Shown here one piece after another: positions 1-6,352 of a DNA stretch of 10,000 bases. The stretch covers positions 1 through 10,000 of the forward strand of contig JAIWOB010000018.1 in NCBI GenBank assembly GCA_020217065.1. The letters run 5' to 3'. The position numbers and the translations under genes are program-made. Below the pieces are notes generated by a model. The model made no database searches. It was not told the origin of the DNA and worked only from the letters and a program-made list of their open reading frames with translations. Numbering within the stretch: the first letter of the stretch is position 1; each line of letters begins with the position of its first letter. The DNA comes from Chloroflexota bacterium. GTDB lineage: Bacteria; Chloroflexota; Anaerolineae; Anaerolineales; Villigracilaceae.

Positions 1-1
1 G

Positions 2-181
2 GAGATTTTAGACGGCGGCAAGTACGGCCATCTCGTCCCTGTCGGCGACGCCCATGCTCTCGCCAATGCCATCGAAGCGTCCCTCAAGGGCGACCAGCGC
101 AAACCGCCCTCCGAATGGCTCGACCAGTTCCAGACTGAGACCGTCGTTCGAAAATATCTCGAATTAATGGGTCTTGGCTGA
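2..181 (+). CDS. Glycosyltransferase, C-terminal fragment (probable GT4 family)
   Basis: The open frame enters from the left edge and ends at TGA 179-181, giving the last 59 residues of a protein. The fragment begins EILDGGKYGHLVPVGD and continues with an ALANAIEASL helix. In group-4 (GT-B fold) glycosyltransferases this pattern (E-hydrophobic-hydrophobic-x-G-G-x-x-G-x-L-V-P-x-G-D, then a helix) is the C-terminal nucleotide-sugar binding edge followed by the closing helix. The remaining tail ends in TVVRKYLELMGLG, a usual kind of ending for such enzymes. The acceptor, the sugar and the start codon lie outside the window, so the substrate cannot be named. Transfer of a sugar to a lipid or polysaccharide precursor at the cytoplasmic membrane is the usual role of the family. 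Recognition rests on one short motif block. Confidence 0.7.
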   Translation, partial: EILDGGKYGHLVPVGDAHALANAIEASLKGDQRKPPSEWLDQFQTETVVRKYLELMGLG

Positions 182-229
182 CGCGCCTTTCCCTCACCAA
201 TTTTTAGCGGAATTCTACATAAATCTACA

Positions 230-257
230 TTGCGCTTTTTGCGCCGGGCTATATAAT
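230..257 (+). promoter_or_regulatory. Candidate promoter for the transporter/MerR unit
   Basis: A perfect -10 hexamer TATAAT lies at 252-257. A weak -35, TTGCGC (230-235), lies 16 bp upstream. The same TTGCGC hexamer precedes the -10 box of the kinase gene (2331-2336). Transcription would start near 264, leaving about 130 nt of leader before the ATG at 394. The -35 matches consensus at only three of six positions, so the call depends mainly on the -10 box and its position between genes. Confidence 0.5.
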
Positions 258-263
258 TCCCGC

Positions 264-393
264 GCCTGGTAAGGGTGTTGAAAAACGCCCTTGCTTTGTT
301 TATTGCCTTAAGCGCAGCGTCCTGGCGCTGACTCGGAGCCCCCTCTATTTTTCCGCCGACCTTCGGGGCGGCGTATATAACTGGAAGCAGACC
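264..393 (+). other. Hairpin-rich leader upstream of the PucC-like gene
   Basis: The predicted untranslated leader can fold into three successive hairpins: 271-292 (described separately), a CAGCG/CGCTG stem at 315-319 with 326-330 and a 6-nt loop, and a CCGCC/GGCGG stem at 353-357 with 367-371, with two more C-G pairs inside it (360-361 with 365-366) after a GA bulge. The last hairpin ends about 22 nt before the start codon. I do not recognise a known riboswitch consensus. This could be an attenuator-type leader or simply GC-rich intergenic DNA. Confidence 0.35.
271..292 (+). terminator. Hairpin with GAAA tetraloop followed by a T-rich run (terminator or attenuator)
   Basis: Positions 271-279 pair with 284-292 over nine base pairs, one of them G-U, closing a GAAA tetraloop. 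The sequence that follows (293-307) is T-rich but interrupted, with GCTTTGTTTATT. It could terminate transcription of the upstream glycosyltransferase. It also lies just downstream of the TATAAT box, so if that promoter is real the hairpin sits at the very start of the transporter mRNA and would act as an attenuator or 5' protective stem instead. Confidence 0.45.
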
Positions 394-1698
394 ATGTTCA
401 TTAAACGTTTTCAACTCGGATTGATTCACGTGGCGGTCGCCATGACCCTTGTCCCCATTAACAGCGCGCTCAACCGCGTCATGATTAAGGAATTGGCGTT
501 ATCCGCCGCCCTTGTCGCTATTCTGGCTTCGCTGCCCTACCTCTTCTCTCCCCTTCAAGTCGCCATCGGTTCTTATTCGGACCGTCATCCCATCTTTGGG
601 CTGCGCCGCACGCCCTATATCCTCATCGGATTGGCGCTTTGCGCGGCGGGGTTGGCGGCTTCTCCTTACGCCGCCTTCCTCATGGCGGAGAATCTGCCCC
701 TTGGCGTCCTGGCCGGTTTTTTTGCCTTCGGTCTTTGGGGAATGGGATACAATCTTTCCAGCGTTTCTTATCTCGCCCTGGCTTCGGAACTCTCCGGCGA
801 AAACGGGCGAGGAAAGACCATAGCCGTCATGTGGTTTATGATGATTGTTTCCATTATCGCCACCGCCGTTGGACTCAGCCGTATGCTGGACCCGTATACC
901 CCCGAAGCCTTGATTCGGGCTTTTGGGCTTGTCGCCGCCGCAGCCTTAATTCTTGGGCTGGCGGGCTTGGCGCGTCTTGAGCCGCGTTCCGTTTCCTTTG
1001 AGAAAGGCGCCGCGTCGGAAACTTATTCTGTCGGACAAATGACTTCCGCCATCACGAAGAATCCAGTCGCGCGAATCTTCTTCGTTTACCTATTGCTGCT
1101 GCTTGCCGCTATTCTTGGACAGGACGTCCTGCTCGAACCCTTCGGCGCGGAAGCCTTTGGGTTGACCGTAACGCAGACGACCCGTATCACTTCCATTTGG
1201 GGAGTTTTCGTGCTGGCTGCCATTCTGGTCGCCGGCGCGCTCGAAGGGCGCGTCGCAAAAAAGGCGGTGGCGCAGGCGGGCAACCTGAGCGCGCTGGCGG
1301 GCTTTGTCTTTATTGTTCTCAGCGGATTTTACCGCTCGACCAGCGTTTTTTATTTGGGCGTTGTTTTGCTTGGTTTTGGCACCGGACTTTCCACGGTCGC
1401 CAATCTTTCCCTGATGTTCGATTTGACCGCTCCGGGCATGGTGGGTTTGTATATCGGCGCTTGGGGATTCTCCAACGCGCTTTCGCGGCTGACGGGGACG
1501 CTCCTGGCTGGCGTCCTCCGCGATTTGGTGAACCGGGCAACCGGACAGGCTTTAAGCGGTTATCTGGTCGTATTTTTTATCGAAGCGTTGATGATGCTTG
1601 CCGCAGTCTTTATGCTTTCCCGCATTGACGTGAATCTTTTCAGGAAAAACGCCGCACAGCCCGCGTTTGCCGAAAAGGTCGCGCTGGCAGTGGATTAG
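394..1698 (+). CDS. PucC-like BCD-family major facilitator transporter
   Basis: A 434-residue polytopic inner-membrane protein with about twelve hydrophobic segments. It resembles the BCD (bacteriochlorophyll delivery, PucC/LhaA) branch of the major facilitator superfamily. The diagnostic block is at the N-terminus: SALNRVMIKEL (residues 24-34), then LPYLFSPLQVAIGSYSD (47-63), then the loop FGLRRTPYILIG (68-79), which is the family's version of the MFS motif between helices 2 and 3. In phototrophs PucC proteins help assemble light-harvesting complexes or handle bacteriochlorophyll. Homologues also occur in genomes without photosystems, where the substrate is unknown. No photosynthesis gene is visible in this window, so a pigment role cannot be assumed. 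The start is ATG 394, with a weak GGAAG Shine-Dalgarno at 383-387. The MerR-type gene follows after 2 bp, so the two are probably co-transcribed and may be functionally linked. Confidence 0.85.
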   Translation: MFIKRFQLGLIHVAVAMTLVPINSALNRVMIKELALSAALVAILASLPYLFSPLQVAIGSYSDRHPIFGLRRTPYILIGLALCAAGLAASPYAAFLMAENLPLGVLAGFFAFGLWGMGYNLSSVSYLALASELSGENGRGKTIAVMWFMMIVSIIATAVGLSRMLDPYTPEALIRAFGLVAAAALILGLAGLARLEPRSVSFEKGAASETYSVGQMTSAITKNPVARIFFVYLLLLLAAILGQDVLLEPFGAEAFGLTVTQTTRITSIWGVFVLAAILVAGALEGRVAKKAVAQAGNLSALAGFVFIVLSGFYRSTSVFYLGVVLLGFGTGLSTVANLSLMFDLTAPGMVGLYIGAWGFSNALSRLTGTLLAGVLRDLVNRATGQALSGYLVVFFIEALMMLAAVFMLSRIDVNLFRKNAAQPAFAEKVALAVD

Positions 1699-1700
1699 AG

Positions 1701-2318
1701 ATGACCGAAAAATGGCTTTCGCTCGGCGGCGCGGCGCGGATGTTGGGCGTTCATCCCGGCACCGTTCGTATGTGGTCTGATAAAGGCATCCTCCCCGTTC
1801 ACAAAACGCAGGGCGGTCACCGTCGTTACAAGTATGAGGAACTTTCCTTGTGGGCGCAGACTCATAACAAATCCGTCGCCATCGAGCCGGAACGAATGAT
1901 GCAGGAAGTCACGCGGAACGTGCGAATGCAAATTTCGGAAGGCAGGCTGCAAGCGGAGGAATGGTATCAAAAACTCGACGAAGACGCGCGCGTCCAATAC
2001 CGCATGAGCGCCAGGTCGCTTTTTCACGGCTTGACGACCTATGTGGCGACCAACGGCGCGGACGCCGAGAACGAAGCCTACGCCATCGGCTACGAATACG
2101 CTTCGCGCGCCCATCGTTACAGCCTGAGTTACGTGGACGCCGTGCGCGCCTTCCTTTTTTTTCGAAACGCGCTCATCGCTTCGGTCATTGGCGTATACCG
2201 CGAAGCCCGCGTCCCCTCGCGCGAATCCGCCGAAACCATCGGCAAGATGTACGCTTTTACCGACCAAATCCTCGTCAGCCTCCTGCAAACCTTTCAGACC
2301 TTAAATTCCATCCGCTGA
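1701..2318 (+). CDS. MerR-type HTH regulator with all-helical C-terminal sensor-like domain
   Basis: A 205-residue cytoplasmic protein. Residues 5-50 form a MerR/excisionase-type winged helix: LSLGGAARMLGVHPGTVRMW is the helix-turn-helix, KGILPV follows, and the wing is GGHRRY (38-43). The remaining part (about 62-203) is predicted all-helical, without the metal-binding cysteines or the cobalamin-binding domain found in some MerR proteins. The stretch GYEYASRAHRYSLSYVDAVR followed by AFLFFRNALI recalls the RsbRD N-terminal domain (globin-like, non-haem) used by stressosome and related regulators; this is an inference by eye. The start ATG 1701 is 2 bp after the transporter stop, with no strong Shine-Dalgarno, suggesting translational coupling. 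It may regulate the transporter operon itself. The signal sensed is unknown. Confidence 0.8.
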   Translation: MTEKWLSLGGAARMLGVHPGTVRMWSDKGILPVHKTQGGHRRYKYEELSLWAQTHNKSVAIEPERMMQEVTRNVRMQISEGRLQAEEWYQKLDEDARVQYRMSARSLFHGLTTYVATNGADAENEAYAIGYEYASRAHRYSLSYVDAVRAFLFFRNALIASVIGVYREARVPSRESAETIGKMYAFTDQILVSLLQTFQTLNSIR

Positions 2319-2330
2319 ATTCCTTCCCGC

Positions 2331-2359
2331 TTGCGCCTTGATATTGTTGTGGTTATACT
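2331..2359 (+). promoter_or_regulatory. Candidate leaderless promoter for the kinase gene
   Basis: TTGCGC (2331-2336), a 17-bp spacer and TATACT (2354-2359) form a plausible sigma70-type promoter. The -10 box ends 7 nt before the ATG at 2367, so transcription would begin at or next to the start codon. This argues for a leaderless mRNA and against the longer reading frame that starts at TTG 2331, because that codon would lie in the -35 box. Confidence 0.55.
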
Positions 2360-2366
2360 TGCGCGC

Positions 2367-3803
2367 ATGTCCACCCCAGCCCAAATAGGACGTTATCGCA
2401 TCGAATCTGAGTTGGGACGCGGCGGCATGGCTGTCGTCTACCTCGCTTACGACCCCAGGTTTAACCGCAAAGTAGCCGTTAAAATTCTTCCGCCGGGCAT
2501 GTTGCGCGACGCGCGGGCGCGAGCGCGTTTCGAGCGCGAAATCAAAACCGCCGCCGGGCTGGAACATCCCGCCATTACGCCGGTCTATGACGCGGGAGAG
2601 GAGAACGGTTCGCCTTATTTGGTCATGCGCCTGATGAGCGGCGGCTCTCTTGCCGCCAGACTTTCACAAGGGAGAATCCCGCTCGAAGAGACCGCGCAAA
2701 TTATCTCGAAAATCGCCCAGGGGCTTGCTTACGCCCACCAGAGGGGAGTCGTGCATCGCGACTTGAAACCCCAAAATATCCTTTTTGATGAAAACGGAAA
2801 CCCCTTCATTGCGGACTTTGGCGTCGCCCGCGTCCTTGAGTGGACGGGCAGCCTGGCGGCGACGATGGCGGGAACTCCCGCCTACATGAGTCCGGAACAG
2901 GCGCAGGGCGGCGAGGTTGACCGCCGCAGCGACATCTACAGCCTCGGCGTTATCTTATATGAGATGTTGAGCGGGAGTCTCCCTTACCGCGACGCGCTTA
3001 TGAAAGCGTTTACCAAGCCGCTGCCGGATATTTCGAATCTGAACCCCGCCCTGCCGCCGCAAGTGGATAGGGTCGTCCGGCGCGCTACGGCAAGGGAAAA
3101 GTCCGCCCGTTACGCCGACGCTTTGGAACTGGCAAAGGAATTGCAAGCGGCCGCCTTTGGCGCCGCCGACAAGTTTGTAGATGTCGCTCCGATTGTTGAA
3201 AAAACCGCTTCCTCCTCCCGTTTTGGCGCAGGCGCGCTTCTTGCGCTCCTCATTGTTGGAGTTCTCGCCGTGGGCGCGTTTCTCCTTCGAAACCAGTTGT
3301 TCGTCTCTCGACAACCCGCGGCGACCGCGTTGCCCGTTTCCGCCGCGTCGGCGCAGCCTCCGCTCGAAAGCCCGACGCCGCTCCCGACCGCGACGGTCTT
3401 TGCGCCAACCGCTGAACCGTCTCCTTTGCCCCTCGCGCCCGCCTGCGACAGCGAACTTTCCATCCCCACCCCATCGGTGCGGGAGACAAATAAAATCTGC
3501 GTTGAGAAAAAACCGTACACCGCAGTTTCCATTCCGCAAGGCGCGTCTTTCGAATCCCTGTCTCCCGCCATGTCCTGCATCGAAGAAACGACAAGCAATG
3601 GGCGCGCTATCATTTCCTGCACCGGACAGCAGCTCTATTCCTACCAATTAAAGGTTTGTTCTCCGCTTCCCGTTCTCGAATCAGCCTCGGACAAGTGCGG
3701 CGCAGACCTTGTCTACGACCCTGGCGGTCAATGCTGCCGTTCCGCTCCCGCCGCCGGCGACGGCTGCGTCGTTTTCAAGGTGGACCTGCGCGCCTGCCGC
3801 TAA
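2367..3803 (+). CDS. PknB-type membrane Ser/Thr protein kinase with Cys-rich external tail
   Basis: 478 residues from ATG 2367. The cytoplasmic kinase domain spans about 8-260: glycine loop LGRGGMAVVY (16-25), ATP-binding lysine in VAVKIL (K39), catalytic loop HRDLKPQN (130-137), DFG (150-152) and SPE (175-177) closing the activation segment. All key catalytic residues are present, so it should be active. One hydrophobic segment (about 287-307) crosses the membrane. It is followed by a Pro/Thr/Ala-rich linker (about 317-357) and an external domain with ten cysteines (360, 378, 404, 418, 431, 444, 456, 457, 467, 477). There are no PASTA repeats. The tail is probably a disulphide-stabilised ligand or wall sensor (inference). 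A frame extension back to TTG 2331 exists, but it overlaps the promoter and adds residues unlike the family, so I reject it. The region after LPYRDA (about 206-220) looks a few residues shorter than in typical PknB kinases. Confidence 0.92.
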   Translation: MSTPAQIGRYRIESELGRGGMAVVYLAYDPRFNRKVAVKILPPGMLRDARARARFEREIKTAAGLEHPAITPVYDAGEENGSPYLVMRLMSGGSLAARLSQGRIPLEETAQIISKIAQGLAYAHQRGVVHRDLKPQNILFDENGNPFIADFGVARVLEWTGSLAATMAGTPAYMSPEQAQGGEVDRRSDIYSLGVILYEMLSGSLPYRDALMKAFTKPLPDISNLNPALPPQVDRVVRRATAREKSARYADALELAKELQAAAFGAADKFVDVAPIVEKTASSSRFGAGALLALLIVGVLAVGAFLLRNQLFVSRQPAATALPVSAASAQPPLESPTPLPTATVFAPTAEPSPLPLAPACDSELSIPTPSVRETNKICVEKKPYTAVSIPQGASFESLSPAMSCIEETTSNGRAIISCTGQQLYSYQLKVCSPLPVLESASDKCGADLVYDPGGQCCRSAPAAGDGCVVFKVDLRACR

Positions 3804-3821
3804 GTTTTTCCCATACGGGGG

Positions 3822-3830
3822 TGATACAAT
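3822..3830 (+). promoter_or_regulatory. Extended -10 promoter for rsmI, leaderless
   Basis: TG-A-TACAAT (3822-3830) is an extended -10 element that ends 6 nt before the rsmI ATG at 3837. No convincing -35 is seen upstream, which is typical of extended -10 promoters. The spacing implies transcription starting at the ATG, as proposed for the kinase gene. No Shine-Dalgarno sequence is present between the box and the start codon, which agrees with this. Confidence 0.5.
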
Positions 3831-3836
3831 ACCGGC

Positions 3837-4667
3837 ATGGGCGTTCTTTATCTTGTCGCCACTCCAATCGGGAATCTTGAAGATATTTCGTTTCGCGCCC
3901 TGCGGATTCTGCGCGAAGCGGTTTTGATTGCCGCCGAAGACACCCGCCGCACGCGGGCGCTCCTCGAACATTTCGATATTCGCGCGCCGCTCACCAGTTA
4001 TTTCGAACACAATAAACTTCAAAAGATTGACCGCATCCTCGAAGCCCTTGCGGAAGGCGATGTGGCTTTGGTCTCCGACGCGGGAACGCCCCTCCTCAAC
4101 GACCCCGGCTATGAATTGGCGCAAGCCGCTCTTGCGGCGGGCGCGGACGTTCGCCCTGTGCCGGGTCCATCCGCGCCTATCGCCGCCCTGACGGTTTCCG
4201 GCCTCCCCGTTGATTCTTTCCTCTATTTAGGTTACCTTCCTCATAAAACCGTCGAACGCCGCAAAGTCGCCAGCCAGGCTGCCGGCTTGCCGTATACGCT
4301 GATATTTTTGGAAACCCCTCATCGTATCGTCGCCTCTCTAACTGACCTTCTTGCCGCATTGGGGGAACGCCGCGTTTGCGTCGCCCGTGAAATGACCAAA
4401 CTCCACGAAGAGTATTGGAGGGGCAATCTCAGCGGCGCAATCGAATATTTCAAATCCAAAGAGCCGCGCGGCGAATTTACCCTTGTCGTTGAGGGGAAGC
4501 GGAGCGCTCGCCTTGAGCGGTGGGCGCAGGACGACCTGGCAGGCGCCATCAAGGAACGGCTGGCGGAAGGCAAGCCCGCAAAGCAAATCTCCGCCGAATT
4601 GGCGGAGATAAGCGGATGGGGACGGAAAGAAATCTATGAACTGATTCACCGAAGCGGGGATGGGTAG
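3837..4667 (+). CDS. rsmI: 16S rRNA (cytidine-1402-2'-O)-methyltransferase RsmI
   Basis: 276 residues, the normal length for RsmI. The enzyme uses S-adenosylmethionine to methylate the ribose 2'-OH of C1402 in 16S rRNA, in the decoding centre; it is cytoplasmic. The tetrapyrrole-methylase-type fold is seen as LVATPIGNLEDISFRAL (6-22), AEDTRRTRALL (33-43), VSDAGTPLLNDPGYEL (79-94), VPGPSAPIAAL (108-118), FLETPHRI (157-164) and the REMTKLHEEYWRG segment (184-196). After the catalytic domain comes a small helical C-terminal segment (about 233-272), which matches the short accessory domain usual in this family. The start ATG is fixed by the homology beginning at residue 4. The stop lies 2 bp from the convergent stop of the substrate-binding protein gene, and no terminator hairpin lies between them. 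Confidence 0.96.
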   Translation: MGVLYLVATPIGNLEDISFRALRILREAVLIAAEDTRRTRALLEHFDIRAPLTSYFEHNKLQKIDRILEALAEGDVALVSDAGTPLLNDPGYELAQAALAAGADVRPVPGPSAPIAALTVSGLPVDSFLYLGYLPHKTVERRKVASQAAGLPYTLIFLETPHRIVASLTDLLAALGERRVCVAREMTKLHEEYWRGNLSGAIEYFKSKEPRGEFTLVVEGKRSARLERWAQDDLAGAIKERLAEGKPAKQISAELAEISGWGRKEIYELIHRSGDG

Positions 4668-4669
4668 GC

Positions 4670-6352
4670 TCATTTCCCTTCGAGCCACATATATCTTTCG
4701 AGGGGAATCGAAATCGGGGTGAAGACAAATCCCTTCACATAGGGCTGAACCAGTTGGTATGAAAGCGAGTGCGTGGTGAACAGCACGGGCGCGTCGTCCA
4801 CAATCATCTGTTCGGCTTGCTGGTACATGGCGATGCGCTTGGTCACGTCCGTTTCGACGCGGGCTTGTTCGAGAAGAGAATCCAATTCGGGGTTGGAATA
4901 GCCGCCGTTGTTCTGGTTCGAGCCGCTGTGGAAGAGGACATCCGCGAAGTTTTCGGGGTCGGGATAATCGGCGCACCAGCCGCCGCCGAAGATTTGTCCG
5001 TGGTTGCCCGAATAGATTTGCTCGTAGTAATAGTTGTACTCGATGTTTTCGACTTTAATCGTCACGCCGAGGTTCTGCTCCCACATCTCAGCCAGCGCCG
5101 CCACGTCGGGACTGACGTAACTGCCGATTCCGCCGTCGGTGTAGACGATGGGCGGAAGTCCCTCCGCGCCGCCGTATTTGGATTGTTTGAGCAGTTCGCG
5201 CGCCCGCTCAGGGTCGTATGGCAGACCTTTGAGTTGATAGTTGAACCCAGGCAGCCCAGGCGGGAAGGGACCAATGGCGGGCAAAGCCTTGCCGCGCATG
5301 ACCACGTCAATATATCGCTGACGGTCAAACGCCATCGAAAACGCCTTGCGGACGTTGATGTCGTCGAAGGGCGGCTGGGTGTTGTCGAAGACCACGTAAC
5401 CCGTGCAGAGGTTGACGCCCGTCACCAGTTGGCGGTTCAGCGGCTCGGTGGGGTCAAGCAGGCGGTCGGCGTTGTACGAGCCGACTCCTGCCACGTCTAT
5501 TTCCCCGGTTTCAAACAGGCGAAGGTCGTCGCCCGCATAGAGTTTTATCACCACGTAGGGGATGGACGGCTTGCCGAGGTAAAAGTCCGCATTGGCTTCG
5601 TAGACAATGTACTCGAAAGAGCGCCATTCCTTCATTCGATAGGGTCCCGTGCCGTTGGGCTTCCGCACCCATTCTTCTCCGGTCTCCACATTTTCCTTGT
5701 CCACCACATAGGCGGTGGGGAAGGTCAGTTTGAGGATGAAGTAGGGCTTGGGCGCGTCAATGGCGACTTGCAGGGTGTGGTCGTCAATGACCTTCAAGCC
5801 GCTGATGTGGTCCGCCTGCCCCGCGTTCATCTCGCGCACGCCGACGATGTCGCCGAGGTAGGTCAACACGGTGTCGGAGGCGAGTTCAGGACTGGCGGCG
5901 CGTTCCCACGAGTAGACCACGTCCCGCGCGGTGACAGGCTTGCCGTCGTGGAATTTTGCGTTCTCGCGGATATGGAAAGTGTAGACCGTGCCGTCGTCGC
6001 TGACCTCCCAGGTGTCGGCGAGGTCGGGCGTGAGATTCAAATGTGGGTCGAAGGAGACCAGTCCGCTGAAGACGAGTTTGTCGCCTGAACTGTAGGTGGT
6101 GGCGGGGTCGTAGTCGCGCAGGTTGGTGGACTCGCCGCCGCTGTAGACGAGAGCCTGGTCGAGCGGAACGCCAAATTGCATGGCGGGCGCGGCGTTGGCG
6201 CTGGCGGAGAGCAGGAGGGAGAAGACCAGCGTGAGGATGAGGAAGGGTACAACGATTTTAGGAGATTGCTTCCTGGCGCTGCCCGCCAGGGCAAGCGTCG
6301 CCGGGGAGAGCGCCTTCCTCGCAATGACATAATTTTTGAATATGTTACCCAT
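4670..6352 (-). CDS. ABC transporter substrate-binding protein, family 5 (peptide/nickel type)
   Basis: 560 residues from ATG 6352. The mature part shows the SBP_bac_5 pattern: LVFSGLVSFDPHLNLTPDLA (93-112), WEVSDDGTVYTFHIRENAKF (115-134) and HDGKPVTARDVVYSW (135-149). Such proteins capture oligopeptides, dipeptides or similar ligands outside the cell for an ABC importer. The hydrophobic core is at about 33-50 and a signal peptidase I site is plausible after ANA (54). There is no lipobox cysteine. The n-region is unusually long because residues 9-31 are encoded by a dispersed palindromic repeat (separate entry). No ATG, GTG or TTG occurs in frame between that repeat and the hydrophobic core, so translation must begin upstream of it. 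ATG 6352 has an AGG Shine-Dalgarno five nt away; a TTG at 6382 is less likely. The gene overlaps the upstream peptidase by 8 nt. No permease or ATPase gene is present here. Confidence 0.93.
   Translation of the reverse strand: MGNIFKNYVIARKALSPATLALAGSARKQSPKIVVPFLILTLVFSLLLSASANAAPAMQFGVPLDQALVYSGGESTNLRDYDPATTYSSGDKLVFSGLVSFDPHLNLTPDLADTWEVSDDGTVYTFHIRENAKFHDGKPVTARDVVYSWERAASPELASDTVLTYLGDIVGVREMNAGQADHISGLKVIDDHTLQVAIDAPKPYFILKLTFPTAYVVDKENVETGEEWVRKPNGTGPYRMKEWRSFEYIVYEANADFYLGKPSIPYVVIKLYAGDDLRLFETGEIDVAGVGSYNADRLLDPTEPLNRQLVTGVNLCTGYVVFDNTQPPFDDINVRKAFSMAFDRQRYIDVVMRGKALPAIGPFPPGLPGFNYQLKGLPYDPERARELLKQSKYGGAEGLPPIVYTDGGIGSYVSPDVAALAEMWEQNLGVTIKVENIEYNYYYEQIYSGNHGQIFGGGWCADYPDPENFADVLFHSGSNQNNGGYSNPELDSLLEQARVETDVTKRIAMYQQAEQMIVDDAPVLFTTHSLSYQLVQPYVKGFVFTPISIPLERYMWLEGK
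6261..6328 (-). repeat. Dispersed palindromic repeat translated inside a signal peptide
   Basis: Read on the minus strand, this 68-nt segment starts GTCATTGCGAGG and ends GAAGCAATCTCC, the ends of a palindromic element that is common between genes in many environmental bacteria and is often mistranslated as VIARSEATKQS-like peptides. Here it reads VIAR...ARKQSP. Nested inverted arms are visible: ATTGC (6265-6269) with GCAAT (6321-6325), GGCGCT (6275-6280) with AGCGCC (6309-6314), and GCCC/GGGC (6281-6284, 6289-6292). The element keeps the reading frame open through codons 9-31 of the substrate-binding protein. Confidence 0.75.

Noticed and set aside
374..381. TATATAAC just before the transporter ATG as a leaderless -10 box
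   Set aside because: It ends 12 nt before the ATG, farther than in the kinase and rsmI cases, and the GGAAG Shine-Dalgarno would lie near the new 5' end. It remains a weak alternative to the TATAAT at 252.
1695..2288. A 197-codon minus-strand open frame opposite the MerR-type gene
   Set aside because: The plus-strand frame has a clear winged-helix motif and operon spacing; the minus frame has neither.
2338..2359. TTGATA (2338-2343) as the -35 box of the kinase promoter
   Set aside because: It is only 10 bp from the TATACT box, too short for a sigma70 spacer; TTGCGC at 2331 gives 17 bp.
2331..2366. TTG start extending the kinase by 12 residues
   Set aside because: The extension overlaps a good promoter, and the family homology begins just after ATG 2367.
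4769..6088. A 439-codon open frame on the plus strand, opposite the binding-protein gene
   Set aside because: The product is rich in Val, His, Arg and Asp in a repetitive way and mirrors the codon pattern of the real gene; there is no start signal or family motif.
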